Source: Yoonia sp. R2331 (GTDB taxonomy: Bacteria; Pseudomonadota; Alphaproteobacteria; Rhodobacterales; Rhodobacteraceae). Taken from it: DNA of 64,000 bases. Positions within the stretch are counted from its first letter, which is position 1. Every line of letters starts with the position of its first letter. Position numbers and translations under genes: made by a program. Below are positions 14,814 through 23,420 of this stretch, one piece after another. Below the pieces are notes generated by a model. It was given only the letters and a program-made list of their open reading frames with translations. It was not told the origin of the DNA and ran no database searches. The stretch covers positions 45,845-109,844 of the forward strand of contig NZ_JBGCUN010000004.1 in the NCBI RefSeq assembly GCF_041103235.1, read 5' to 3'.

Positions 14814-15014
14814 TCACATCAACGCGCGGCTTGCTTCCTTGAGTTCCTTGTGGGCCTCTTCGTCGTTTTCGGCTTCATGGGCCTTTTCGGCGGCTTGGTA
14901 GTGCTTCAAAGCTGTGGCTTTCTTGGAGCCTTCGGGGGCCTTGTCATAGGCGGCCTTGACGGACGCCATATGTTTCACAGTCTGGTTTTCCGCGGTTTGG
15001 TTTTCTTCATTCAT
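14814..15014 (-). CDS. Small charged helical protein (66 aa)
   Basis: The ATG at 15014 has AAAGGACATTTCC before it. The protein is highly charged and helical: VKHMASVKAAYDKAPEGSK, LKHYQAAEKAHEAENDEE and AHKELKEASRALM. The last 40 residues form an Ala/Glu/His coiled-coil-like helix. It is cytoplasmic with no known domain. It is convergent with the Crp/Fnr gene and separated from it by the hairpin. Function is unknown. Confidence 0.65.
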   Translation of the reverse strand: MNEENQTAENQTVKHMASVKAAYDKAPEGSKKATALKHYQAAEKAHEAENDEEAHKELKEASRALM

Positions 15015-15184
15015 GGAAATGTCCTTTCCTGGACGGTCCGAGAAAAAGAGGCGCAAAGAGCATAGAGTTATTGAGAATGCACTACATGTTTCCCGCGCCT
15101 CTGAGCTACTCGTAAAAAGCCACCATGACTTTCGGTGGACAGGGTCACCTATCCGGTTTCTCCGTGTCTTCGCACTGACGCAGG

Positions 15185-15595
15185 TTAGCCCGTCTGAGCC
15201 AGATAGTAGAACCATGCCAGAACCACGACCCCAACGAAGGCCAACAGTGTCCAAGAAACCGATAGTTTTGGAAAGGTGCCTGCTTCGAGCGATTTCGGAA
15301 CGCGAGGCGGCGCACGCAACGGCAACAATGAAACCAGCTTTGCTGCTCTGCCCTCGCTAGCAAGCGCCAGCGCCGGAATGTCGGCAATCGCTTCAAAATG
15401 CGTTGTCAGCCGAACTTGCGCACCCTCCCGGCCCAGACGAGCAAGCTCACGCGCCTCAGTCCATGGCTCGAGGTTAAGGCGCGCAAGCGCAGACAAGACC
15501 GTAACGGCTGCACCGGTTCTGTCTTCACCCACTTGCGCGTAAAGGAAGGCATCGTAGTCGCTGCCATCGGGGTGGAGAACATCTGAGGCGGACAT
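15185..15595 (-). CDS. Tail-anchored hypothetical membrane protein (136 aa)
   Basis: The ATG at 15595 follows GAAAGGAAACCC and starts MSASDVLHPDGSDYDAFLYA. The first 105 residues look soluble: GEDRTGAAVTVLSALARLN, a helical region with LARLGREGAQVRLTTH, and an acidic-hydrophobic segment. Residues 112-134 form a single C-terminal membrane anchor (SWTLLAFVGVVVLAWFYYL). The topology is therefore N-terminal domain in the cytoplasm with a tail anchor. I do not recognise the family. Confidence 0.65.
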   Translation of the reverse strand: MSASDVLHPDGSDYDAFLYAQVGEDRTGAAVTVLSALARLNLEPWTEARELARLGREGAQVRLTTHFEAIADIPALALASEGRAAKLVSLLPLRAPPRVPKSLEAGTFPKLSVSWTLLAFVGVVVLAWFYYLAQTG

Positions 15596-15837
15596 GGGTT
15601 TCCTTTCGGCGTGAGGATCATTCGATAACTCGCACGCAGGTTTCTGGAGCCGCGGAACGGCTTTTCCTCTCACTCTGACAGCAAAGACCCCGACGGGGGC
15701 TAACCTCGATCAGCATCGCACCACAACAGTTCAGATAGTGTTCCCGCAGCTGCCTTGCTGTGACAAGGCGTTCCTTTCGACGCTTGCCACATTGGCGACG
15801 GCGGAAAGTCCAGCATTCTAATCAATGGAGACCCGGG

Positions 15838-16152
15838 ATGCTCACGCGTTCGACCAGATCAATGGTGACGTTTTCCAACGACTTCATGATTGGCGAGAGC
15901 CAGCGTGAGTTTCCGGCAGGAACGTACGAAATCCTTGTCGAGGAAGAGCTTCTACAAGGCCTCAGCTTCGAGGCTTACCGGCATACCGCGACATACTTGA
16001 TGGTCCTGGGGCGAGGGAGCAATGCGGGTCAAACGACGATGCACATGACCACACAAGAGGAGCTCGAACATTCGATCACACGTGATCGGGCACTCTCCGA
16101 AACGAACAAACACAGCGAAGCGGCGCTTTCCCCGCAGGAGGACATGACATGA
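15838..16152 (+). CDS. Hypothetical protein with FPAG-x-YE motif (104 aa)
   Basis: The ATG at 15838 follows GGAGACCCGGG. It is a compact soluble protein whose N-terminal 80 residues (VTFSNDFMIG, REFPAGTYEILVEEELL, then AYRHTATYLMVL) align with the N-terminal part of the protein at 20101-20622 (FDRPFKLPG, LPAGEYDIETE). The two are thus paralogues within one gene cluster. The pattern suggests a small beta-domain. The stop overlaps the next start (ATGACATGA), so translation is coupled. This is the first gene of the plus-strand cluster. Function is unknown. Confidence 0.7.
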   Translation: MLTRSTRSMVTFSNDFMIGESQREFPAGTYEILVEEELLQGLSFEAYRHTATYLMVLGRGSNAGQTTMHMTTQEELEHSITRDRALSETNKHSEAALSPQEDMT

Positions 16153-16502
16153 CCACACCCGAATGGCTGAAACCCGGCATCTACGGCGCGCTCCTTGGCG
16201 CAGCGTTTGCTGGCATCGTTGGATTTTCCTGGGGCGGCTGGATGACCGGAGGCGGCGCGGAGGAGATGGCCAACAATATGGCGCAGGAGGAGGTGATCGC
16301 GGCGCTTGTGCCCGTCTGCCTCGATATGTCCCGCACCGACAATGAACGCATTGCAAAGCTGGCTACGATCCGCGAGGCATCGTCATTCCAGCGGCGCGAC
16401 GCTGTTATGGAAGCCGGCTGGGCGACTATGCCCGGAACAGATGGCCCGAACCGCGATCTGGCACAGGCATGCATCGAAGGTCTCGACCTTGATGCATCGT
16501 AG
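16149..16502 (+). CDS. Small membrane-anchored hypothetical protein (117 aa)
   Basis: Coupled by ATGA overlap to the gene before it. One N-terminal membrane segment (about residues 11-33: GIYGALLGAAFAGIVGFSWG) is followed by an 80-residue domain probably exposed to the periplasm. That domain has conserved-looking ALVPVCLDMSRTDNE, RREASSFQ-type and LAQACIEGL helices with a possible disulphide pair (Cys 57 and a Cys near residue 108). The gene overlaps the start of the Trp/Cys-repeat protein gene. The family is unrecognised. Confidence 0.7.
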   Translation: MTTPEWLKPGIYGALLGAAFAGIVGFSWGGWMTGGGAEEMANNMAQEEVIAALVPVCLDMSRTDNERIAKLATIREASSFQRRDAVMEAGWATMPGTDGPNRDLAQACIEGLDLDAS

Positions 16503-17325
16503 TGACCTCAAATTCTCGCCCGTTTCGTCCAAGGGCGCCGTAGGCGTGCTTGCCACGGTGTCTTTCACGGAATTCCTTGCGCTCGCCTTTGTCGCATTCA
16601 TCGCGATCGGATCGCCATCTTTCGCCCAATCACAATCGGCCCCGATGCCCGCGAACGCGCAGCCCAAAAGCTATGGCGAGGGATGGGAATGCGTTCGTGG
16701 GTACCGGCGTGACGACGATGCCTGCCTTGCCGTCATCGTTCCGGAGAACGCCTATGCCACCAACCGAACCTATGGCGCAGGCTGGGCATGTCTGCACGGG
16801 TTTCAGGAGGTCGATGGCGCGACTTGTCTAGAGGTCGTCGTGCCCGATGGCGGATTTCTCGACCCGTCGGGCCAAAGATGGAACTGCCTTCGTGGCTACA
16901 TGAAGGTCGACGACATTTGCCTCGAAGTAGTTGTGCCGGACAATGCGTATCTGTCAGCCGACTCCTATGGCGCCGCTTGGCTTTGCAACCGTGGCTACCA
17001 GGTCGAAGGCGACACTTGTGTCGCAATCGCGGTTCCTGAGAACGCCTTTCTGAATGGTTCCGGATACGGGCAGCCATGGACATGTGAGCGAGGCTATTTC
17101 GAACGCGATGACACCTGTGAGGCTGTCGTCGTCCCGGAGAACGCCTATTTCGACGATGCGAGCTACGGCCCAGGCTGGAAGTGTAATCGTGGCTTTGCAG
17201 AGGCCAACGACGGGTGCAATGAGATCGACCTCCCCGAAAATGCGCATCTCAACCGATCGGGAAACGGTTGGGAGTGCCATAGGAATTTTCAGCGCTCGCG
17301 GGGGCGTTGCGTCCTGAACGACTAG
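16492..17325 (+). CDS. Exported protein with seven Trp/Cys repeats (277 aa)
   Basis: The ATG at 16492 overlaps the previous gene. Residues 1-50 hold a long signal peptide (ATVSFTEFLALAFVAFIAIG, cleavage after SPSFA). The mature part consists of seven tandem units of about 35 residues with the pattern Y-G-x-x-W-x-C-x-R-G-Y-x-x-x-x-D-x-C-x-x-V-x-V-P-E-N-A-Y; each has two Cys that probably form an intra-repeat disulphide. The first six are nearly regular and the last is shortened (ECHRNFQRSRGRC). A periplasmic or secreted binding scaffold is likely. I cannot name a characterised member. It is encoded just upstream of the DUF1611/racemase pair. Confidence 0.75.
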   Translation: MHRSDLKFSPVSSKGAVGVLATVSFTEFLALAFVAFIAIGSPSFAQSQSAPMPANAQPKSYGEGWECVRGYRRDDDACLAVIVPENAYATNRTYGAGWACLHGFQEVDGATCLEVVVPDGGFLDPSGQRWNCLRGYMKVDDICLEVVVPDNAYLSADSYGAAWLCNRGYQVEGDTCVAIAVPENAFLNGSGYGQPWTCERGYFERDDTCEAVVVPENAYFDDASYGPGWKCNRGFAEANDGCNEIDLPENAHLNRSGNGWECHRNFQRSRGRCVLND

Positions 17326-17414
17326 CGCTCGCAATTAAGACCGAAACGCGGCTCACCCACCCGAACGCTTCATGTGATCGGACCCCGTTCAACCCGCCTG
17401 GCAAAGGAATAATC

Positions 17415-18614
17415 ATGGAATCGGACAATGTAGAAAACTCGATGACACGGCTGTCAACGATGGGGCCGCAAGCCCCGCCTGACCTGTCCGCGTCCCGTCG
17501 ATCTCACACCAGCAAAGTAGTAACGAAAGGGGTGCCCACAGCGATTGTCTATTGCGAGGGGAACTTCGGGCAGATCGACGGGAAAACCGCAAACGGGCTT
17601 GTCCGTCACAGCCAAGCCTACCGCATTCTTTCGGTCATGGACAGCAGACTTGAAGGGCGCGACAGCGGGCAAGTGCTGGACAATGTGAGTAACGGCATCC
17701 CCATCGTTGAAGATCTCGAGGCTGCGGTTACGCGTGAAGCAAGTATCCCAGACACGCTGATCTACGGGATGGCCCCCTCTACAGGGAAGATGTCGCCTAC
17801 TGATCGAGAGATCGTGCTGGATGCCATCGCGCTCGGCATGAACATCGTCAGCGGTCTCCACGAATACCTTGGCGACGATCCCGAGATTTCAAACGCCGCT
17901 GATGCGGCCAACGTTACGATCCGAGATATTCGCAAACCCCGACCAAGCAAGGACATGCGTCTGTTTGACGGAAGCGTGTCCGAGGGGAAGGCAATCCGCA
18001 TTGCCGTACTCGGAACGGATTGTGCAATTGGCAAGCGGACGACGGCGACCATTCTGGCCAGGGAACTGAACGCGCGTGGTATCAAGACCGTCCTCGTTGG
18101 CACCGGCCAGACGGGACTTATGCAGGGCGCAAAATACGGGATCGCCATGGACGCCGTGCCACCGCAGTTTTGCTGCGGGGAACTTGAACGTGTGATTGTC
18201 GCGGCGTCTGAGGGTGAAGACCCGGATGTCATCCTGATCGAAGGACAAGGCGCGCTCAGCCATCCGGCCTTTTGCACGTCGGCTTTCATTCTGCGCGGCA
18301 GCCAGCCGCATGCGGTCGTTCTTCAACATGCGCCGAAGCGTGCCCATCGATGCGACTTTCCCACCATGCCGATGCCCGAGCCGAAAAGCGAGATTGTCCT
18401 CATCGAAGCTTTTGCTGACACACGGGTGATTGGTATCACGCTCAATCACGAGGCGATGACGGACGGCGAGGTCGGTCATGCAATCAACAGCCTTTCACGC
18501 GATCTCGGCATTCCGGTGACGGACGCGCTGACCCGGCCGGAAGTGCACCTGAGCGACATGATCCTGACCGCCTTTCCACAGTTAAAGCCCGTGCCTCTCG
18601 TGGCTGCGGAATGA
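17415..18614 (+). CDS. DUF1611-family protein (DgcN-like, P-loop)
   Basis: The 399-residue protein carries the DUF1611 N-terminal Rossmann-like domain (about 45-190, CEGNFGQIDGKTANGLVRHS) and the C-terminal P-loop domain (about 200-390) with GTDCAIGKRTTA as Walker A-like loop and LIEGQGALSHPAF as a second conserved block. The characterised relative DgcN is an N-acetyltransferase of marine D-glutamate catabolism. Here the stop overlaps (ATGA) the start of an alanine-racemase-like enzyme rather than the usual DgcA-type partner. An AAAGGAAT ribosome-binding site supports the ATG at 17415; an in-frame ATG 27 bases later is possible. Acylation of a D- or N-substituted amino acid is an inference. 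Confidence 0.8.
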   Translation: MESDNVENSMTRLSTMGPQAPPDLSASRRSHTSKVVTKGVPTAIVYCEGNFGQIDGKTANGLVRHSQAYRILSVMDSRLEGRDSGQVLDNVSNGIPIVEDLEAAVTREASIPDTLIYGMAPSTGKMSPTDREIVLDAIALGMNIVSGLHEYLGDDPEISNAADAANVTIRDIRKPRPSKDMRLFDGSVSEGKAIRIAVLGTDCAIGKRTTATILARELNARGIKTVLVGTGQTGLMQGAKYGIAMDAVPPQFCCGELERVIVAASEGEDPDVILIEGQGALSHPAFCTSAFILRGSQPHAVVLQHAPKRAHRCDFPTMPMPEPKSEIVLIEAFADTRVIGITLNHEAMTDGEVGHAINSLSRDLGIPVTDALTRPEVHLSDMILTAFPQLKPVPLVAAE

Positions 18615-19732
18615 CCTCGCCGCGAGTGGAAATTGATCTGGGCAAGATCCAGGCAAACGCGCGATGTCTCGTCCGTCGTCTTGGTGCCCGTGGGCTCTCG
18701 GTCACCGGTGTGACCAAGGCAGTGTGCGGGCATCCTGACGTAGCCGAGGCGATGCTGGACGGCGGCGTTGTCGGTCTGGCCGACGCACGCATCGAGAACG
18801 TCGTTCGGATGCGGATGGAAGGGATCAAATGCCCGATCTCTATGATCCGCGCTCCACTGGTGAGCGAGATGCAAGACGTCGTCCGGTGTTGTGACGCGAG
18901 CTACAACACAGAGATGGACACAATCCTGAAGCTTGGCGCAGCAGCGAAGCAACAAGGAACGTCGCACGGTGTCATCCTGATGGTCGAAATGGGAGATATG
19001 CGCGAAGGCATTTTGCCCGAGAACCTCAACGACTTCGCTACTCGGGTCAGCGCGACACCCGGTGTTGCGCTCAAAGGCATCGCTGCAAATTTTGCCTGCA
19101 TGGGAAACGTGGTACCGACGGCCGGTGACATGGACATGCTCTCGCGACTGGCAACCCAGGTCGAAGGCGCTTGCGGACCATTTGTCGAGCTTGTTTCAGG
19201 AGGTGGCTCGGCGAATTTGCCATGGGCGCTTGGTGACGATTCATTCGGGCGAGTCAACAACCTTCGCTTGGGCGAGGCGATCCTGTTGGGCACCGACCCC
19301 GTAACAGGGCATCCGATCTCTGGCCTTCATACGGACGCCTTTGCCTTATTTGCCGAGGTGATCGAAACAAGGGACAAATCAAGCGCGATACCACCTGCGT
19401 CAATTGCTCCTGAGCTTGGAATACTCAAATTGGTTCGGAATGATGCCCCCCGAGCCCGAACGATCCTTGCTGTTGGGCAGCAGGACACCGACACAAGCGG
19501 GCTTACGTTTCCCTCAGGAATTACGTTCATCGGCGCAACCAGCGACCATACCGTTGTCGACACAGCCAATTCCGCCGTGTCCGTCGGGTCCGAGATGAAA
19601 ATGGGGACGAATTACAGCGCCCTTATGCGGGCGATGAACGCCCCGGATGTCGCCAAGGTTGTTCATGGCAAGCAAAAGATGAACGGTCGTTCCAAAGACT
19701 GCGAGACCCAACCCTACCTGACGCTGGTATGA
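18611..19732 (+). CDS. Alanine/ornithine racemase-family PLP enzyme
   Basis: The 373-residue protein is a fold-type III PLP enzyme. It has the N-terminal TIM barrel with the PLP lysine in SVTGVTKAVCGHPDVAEAML (about residue 36), the Arg/Glu-rich barrel strands (LADARIENVVRMRMEG; MVEMGDMREG) and the phosphate-binding SGGGSANLPWAL. The C-terminal part (from about 240) is a shortened beta domain. It belongs to the alanine/ornithine racemase group rather than classical Alr. Overlap with the DUF1611 gene implies joint action, perhaps racemising an amino acid that the partner acylates. Substrate cannot be read from sequence. Confidence 0.85.
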   Translation: MTSPRVEIDLGKIQANARCLVRRLGARGLSVTGVTKAVCGHPDVAEAMLDGGVVGLADARIENVVRMRMEGIKCPISMIRAPLVSEMQDVVRCCDASYNTEMDTILKLGAAAKQQGTSHGVILMVEMGDMREGILPENLNDFATRVSATPGVALKGIAANFACMGNVVPTAGDMDMLSRLATQVEGACGPFVELVSGGGSANLPWALGDDSFGRVNNLRLGEAILLGTDPVTGHPISGLHTDAFALFAEVIETRDKSSAIPPASIAPELGILKLVRNDAPRARTILAVGQQDTDTSGLTFPSGITFIGATSDHTVVDTANSAVSVGSEMKMGTNYSALMRAMNAPDVAKVVHGKQKMNGRSKDCETQPYLTLV

Positions 19733-19905
19733 CGCCCAGATGATCGCCTGCGGGAACGACGAAAGTCATATCTCGCAGACTTGTCCGAAACCGCGCCATA
19801 GTAATGGGGCCGGCCAATACACATATATAGATAAGCCGCATTCGAGAATTCGAGCCTGATCGGGGTCCGGAAATTCCAGCGGAAAACCCGAAAAGGATGA
19901 AGCGC

Positions 19906-20043
19906 ATGTCTTTCAAAGACCTGACGACCAAGGCTGCTGCCATACTGAAAGCCAAACCTGCGGAGCCATCGAAAAAGGAACCGCAAATCAGGACGCCGGA
20001 CACTGCTGCGAAACCTGGGGCTCCGGATCCGAAGAAAACCTGA
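19906..20043 (+). CDS. Small Lys/Pro-rich protein (45 aa)
   Basis: A 45-codon gene with a good ribosome-binding site (AAAAGGATGAAGCGC before the ATG at 19906). It begins MSFKDLTTKAAAILKAKP with a short amphipathic helix, followed by a disordered tail rich in Lys, Pro and Ala. A similar motif occurs in the doubtful frame at 13285-13596. It is too short for homology-based assignment. It sits 174 bases after the racemase gene and 57 before the next gene. Confidence 0.6.
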   Translation: MSFKDLTTKAAAILKAKPAEPSKKEPQIRTPDTAAKPGAPDPKKT

Positions 20044-20100
20044 AGCGGCTGGTTTTGCTCCACGTCGTGGAAAACTGCTAAATTGAAAGGATCAAACGCA

Positions 20101-20622
20101 ATGGACGACCAAACAGACACGACCGTCGCGGTTTTTGACCGGCCATTCAAACTCCCGGGCTTCGACGAAACGCTTCCTGCCGGAGAGTACGATATCGAGA
20201 CAGAACTCGCTTCACCGCCCGATCACAAGGATCCGGAGGCCTGGAAGGCCTCCGTCATGGTCCACCTGCATCCACGCCTGTCCCATCCGGGATTGACGCG
20301 GAGCCTGTCCGTGTCGCTGGCCGATCTCGACCATGCCCGCGCGAAAGACAAACTGTCCGGCAAGGACCTCTCGCAGGTCTTTCTCGAAGAAATGCTTGCC
20401 GATCCGATGGTGCAAATGGTCATGAAGTCCGACGGGGTGTCGGAGGCGCATTTGCGCCATCTCTACTCGGGATCGCGGATGGCACAGACTGACATGGATG
20501 ACGCGGACGCTGAGACCGAAAACGCAACAGCGCAGGGGGCTTCGCGGGACGCTTCGGACATTCATGACGCCGAGACCGAAGGGATGCCGTGCCGACCGCG
20601 CACTTCATCCTTCTCCGTATGA
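20101..20622 (+). CDS. Hypothetical protein, paralogue of the 15838 product (173 aa)
   Basis: The ATG at 20101 is preceded by GAAAGGATCAAACGCA. Residues 1-80 (VAVFDRPFKLPGFDETLPAG, EYDIETELA, then MVHLHPRLSHPG) align with the small protein at 15838-16152. A middle helical part (SGKDLSQVFLEEMLADPMVQ) and an acidic, low-complexity C-terminus (DMDDADAETENATAQG) follow. No signal peptide is present. The stop overlaps the next start. Function is unknown, but duplication of this domain within one cluster implies a shared role. Confidence 0.7.
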   Translation: MDDQTDTTVAVFDRPFKLPGFDETLPAGEYDIETELASPPDHKDPEAWKASVMVHLHPRLSHPGLTRSLSVSLADLDHARAKDKLSGKDLSQVFLEEMLADPMVQMVMKSDGVSEAHLRHLYSGSRMAQTDMDDADAETENATAQGASRDASDIHDAETEGMPCRPRTSSFSV

Positions 20623-20885
20623 TGTCCGAAACACAATTTCAGGGATCAATTGAACGCGAGGAAATGATGCAAGCAAAAGTCGACGGCACCCTGATGGACT
20701 ACCCCGGCCGCGCGCTCGGCGATGTGCCGAAGTTGCGGTTCTGCTTGTGTTGTAAGGTTTCCTTTTGGAGCGAAGGGTTCGGCCAGCGCATCTGTGCAAG
20801 GTGCAAAGGCGGGACAGCATGGCGCGCGGCAGTGCCCGAAGGCGTCAGCAAAGGTCGGTCTCGCTCAGGCGGTCGGTCCGCTTAG
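20619..20885 (+). CDS. Zinc-ribbon-like small protein (88 aa)
   Basis: Start by ATGA overlap with the previous stop (ATG at 20619, a second ATG at 20622). The centre carries FCLCCKVSFWSEGFGQRICA followed by RCKGG, a C-x2-C ... C-x2-C arrangement typical of a zinc ribbon. The C-terminus is basic and Gly/Ser/Arg-rich. An internal ATG pair at 20664-20669 would give a shorter product but has its ribosome-binding site too close. A nucleic-acid or protein-binding role is plausible. Confidence 0.6.
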   Translation: MMSETQFQGSIEREEMMQAKVDGTLMDYPGRALGDVPKLRFCLCCKVSFWSEGFGQRICARCKGGTAWRAAVPEGVSKGRSRSGGRSA

Positions 20886-20894
20886 GTCCGCCGC

Positions 20895-21761
20895 ATGCCG
20901 ACAATCACGATCGCACACACGACCACCTATCGCTATCGCACCGCCGTGGTCCTTGGACCGCACAGGCTGATGTTGCGCCCTCGTGAAACGCGGGACATTA
21001 CATTGACGGCTTTCGATCTTGAAATCACGCCGACGGCCCGACTCGACTGGTCCCACGATGTCGCCGGAAACGCCATCGTTATCGCCAATTTTGATGCCGC
21101 AACGGATACGCTTTCGATCCGGTCCCACACGACCGCCATCCTCACCGCGCCTGAGTGGCCAGTCTTCCCGATCGCGGCCGCTGCGACGTCCTACCCGTTC
21201 CTTTACTCCGCCGAAGACTGGACAGATCTCGGGGCCCTTTCTGCGCCACAATACCAAGACGACGCAGGGCGCTTGTCAAGCTGGGTCGAACAATTCGTGA
21301 TGCGCAGGCCAACGGATACCCTGTCGCTCCTGAAGGACGTCAGCAATGGCATCACAGCGCAGATCACATATGAGATCCGCGAGAGCGAAGGCACGCAAGG
21401 ACCACTCGAAACCCTCGACCGGGGCTGTGGCTCGTGTCGCGACTTTGCGGTCCTCTTTGCCGAGGCTATCCGAACGCTGGGATTCGGGGCTCGTCTGGTG
21501 TCCGGCTACCTCTACGACCCCAGTGATGATCAACACGGATCTGCTGGCTCGGGTTCTACGCATGCATGGGTCGAAGTCTTCGTTCCCGGGGCCGGTTGGA
21601 TCCCGTTCGACCCAACGAACAGGTCAGTAGGGTCGACCAACCTGATCCCGGTGGCCGTTGCGCGGAACATATCACAAGTCGCTCCGGTAACCGGCAGCTT
21701 CCAGGGAGAAGGTACCAATCTGCTCTCGATGGAGGTGGTTGTGCGTGTTGAGGGTCAGTGA
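20895..21761 (+). CDS. Transglutaminase-like cysteine protease family protein
   Basis: The 288-residue cytoplasmic protein starts [20 protein letters not shown], the bacterial transglutaminase-like N-terminal domain (about 1-90), followed by the transglutaminase core (about 150-240). The catalytic triad is complete: Cys in [13 protein letters not shown], His in [12 protein letters not shown] and Asp in [10 protein letters not shown]. No signal peptide is seen. Members may act as amidases, proteases or cross-linking enzymes; substrates are generally unknown. Same strand as the DUF1611/racemase set, with a ten-base gap to the zinc-ribbon gene, so probably the last gene of that operon. Confidence 0.9.
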   Translation: MPTITIAHTTTYRYRTAVVLGPHRLMLRPRETRDITLTAFDLEITPTARLDWSHDVAGNAIVIANFDAATDTLSIRSHTTAILTAPEWPVFPIAAAATSYPFLYSAEDWTDLGALSAPQYQDDAGRLSSWVEQFVMRRPTDTLSLLKDVSNGITAQITYEIRESEGTQGPLETLDRGCGSCRDFAVLFAEAIRTLGFGARLVSGYLYDPSDDQHGSAGSGSTHAWVEVFVPGAGWIPFDPTNRSVGSTNLIPVAVARNISQVAPVTGSFQGEGTNLLSMEVVVRVEGQ

Positions 21762-22408
21762 TTGCGCCGGTAAGAACGGGACGTCCATTCGCCGACTATC
21801 ATGCGGCGTTTGGACGGTTTGCCCGGGTGCTCCTTTTTGGCATGGCAAAAGACCGCTTCGGCGAATATGGCTGCAACGCGGCGAAACGTATGTCGCAGAT
21901 GCGAGCGGTTTCTGCGTCAGCAAAAGCCGCACCTGCAAAAGGCGGGTTTGTCCCGCAATGTGTGAGTTCGACGAAGCTGGGAGTTCACGCTTGCAGCGAA
22001 TGACCGCTAAGCGGGCTGCGACTGCAGCATGGGGATTGGGTGGCGAATGTCTCTTATGGGCCGTACTTTTCTGGGTATTCGTCAGCTACGCGCATATGCT
22101 GCGCGAGCCCCGACGGCAGCGAAGCGCCCGAACATGCCCCATACAGTTTGGTGCCGCACGCGTTTGCAGCGTAAAAACGCGGCATAAGTGAAACCACCAT
22201 TGGTCAGGCGACGTGTGAGACGGCAATTGTGAGGTCCGCAAAATGGATTCTTGCTCCAACAGTGCCAATGCCGCTTCAAGGAGTGATTGCGGCAGTCCAG
22301 CCGGCGCCCACATCCGTGGCCCTAGATGCCTACGAGAAAACTAGCCCTACGATGTCTAACCTCTAATTCACGGCGACCAATTCATCGGATCAGCTTCAAT
22401 AAGCTCAC
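21762..22408. repeat. Non-coding gap with degenerate intergenic repeat
   Basis: About 650 bases without a supported gene. Around 21910-22040 it contains the blocks TTTGTCCCGCAATGTGTGAG, TTGCAGCGAATGACCGCTAA and GCGGGCTGCGACTGCAGCAT, which recur in the gaps near 30.4, 36.6 and 46.0 kb in the same orientation. Short frames here lack coding character. Confidence 0.55.
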
Positions 22409-23311
22409 TCAGAAAACCGACCAATTGGTTGCTCTTGAGAGCATATGTGCCGCGCGCGTGCCTGCATGAGAGTTGCCATAATGGTTGAGGCCCGGAGACC
22501 AAATGGCAATGGATGCAACATCCGGCGCGATGATGAGGATGCCTCCACCAACCCCGCTTTTCCCGGGCAGACCGACACGAAATGCAAAATCTCCGGATCC
22601 ATCATAGTGCCCGCATGTCATCATCAAGGCATTGATCCTTTTCGCATGTTGGCGCGAAATTACGTTTGGTGCGCCATTCAACCTAGCCAACGGTCGACCC
22701 GCCAAAGCGAGTTGTTCCGTCGTCATTTCAATTGCGCATTGGTGAAAATACGTCCCGAGGGTGAACTCCGGTTCATTGAAGAGATTTCCATGGGACTTCA
22801 GGTAATACGCGAGCGCCTGATTTCGCGATCCCGTTTTTTGCTCGGATGCCGCGACCAGATCATTTATATAGATGCCATCGGTCGCTGACATTTGCCTGAT
22901 CAGCCCAAGTATTTCCGCGAGCGCCAATTTGGGCTCCCTTCCGGCAAGCAGCACGTCGGTTGTTACAATTGCGCCGGCATTGATAAAGGGATTGCGGGGA
23001 CGCCCCTTTTCCCGCTCAAGCAATACAACTGAGTCAAATGAGGTTCCTGACGGCTCTCGGCCAACGCGGTTCCAAAGCTGATCACCGACCCGCCCAAGCG
23101 TCGCGACAAGGGCAAAGACCTTTGAAATGCTCTGAATGGAAAACGTTTTGGTGGCTGCGCCTGCGCTGTAGAGGTCTCCATCAGCCAGACAAACACTTAT
23201 TGCAAATTGTTGAGGATCAATTGCACGAAGCTCGGGTATATATTGCGCGGTCTGCCCCCAATCATTCTGACGAAAGATTTCTGCTGATATGGACTCCAGA
23301 ATAGTTTTCAC
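22409..23311 (-). CDS. glsA: Glutaminase (serine-dependent, beta-lactamase fold)
   Basis: The 300-residue protein spans the whole glutaminase domain. The catalytic Ser-x-x-Lys is in FSIQSISKVFAL, and the substrate-binding blocks NPFINAGAIVTTDVL, YYLKSHGN and GLPGKSGVGGGI are intact, as is the C-terminal GNSHAGTRA. It hydrolyses L-glutamine to glutamate and ammonia in the cytoplasm. The gene follows dppF on the same strand after a 109-base gap, so it could be the last gene of the peptide-uptake operon or have its own promoter in that gap. Nothing looks truncated. Confidence 0.95.
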   Translation of the reverse strand: MKTILESISAEIFRQNDWGQTAQYIPELRAIDPQQFAISVCLADGDLYSAGAATKTFSIQSISKVFALVATLGRVGDQLWNRVGREPSGTSFDSVVLLEREKGRPRNPFINAGAIVTTDVLLAGREPKLALAEILGLIRQMSATDGIYINDLVAASEQKTGSRNQALAYYLKSHGNLFNEPEFTLGTYFHQCAIEMTTEQLALAGRPLARLNGAPNVISRQHAKRINALMMTCGHYDGSGDFAFRVGLPGKSGVGGGILIIAPDVASIAIWSPGLNHYGNSHAGTRAAHMLSRATNWSVF

Positions 23312-23420
23312 AGGCGCCTTCCCTGCAGGACCATAGCATTAATGGCAAAGGAAATACATCGACTAGAGCGGTGCGCCTATCTCCTTAAGCGTCAAAGAAG
23401 GTCCTAAAACCAGCTCTTCT

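Noticed and set aside
16640..17310. Direct DNA repeats in the Trp/Cys-repeat gene as a CRISPR or satellite
   Set aside because: The periodicity is at the protein level in one open frame with varied codons, so it is a coding repeat.
21758..22191. Frames beginning at the transglutaminase stop codon
   Set aside because: They consist of the dispersed intergenic repeat, whose translation changes from copy to copy; no conserved product.
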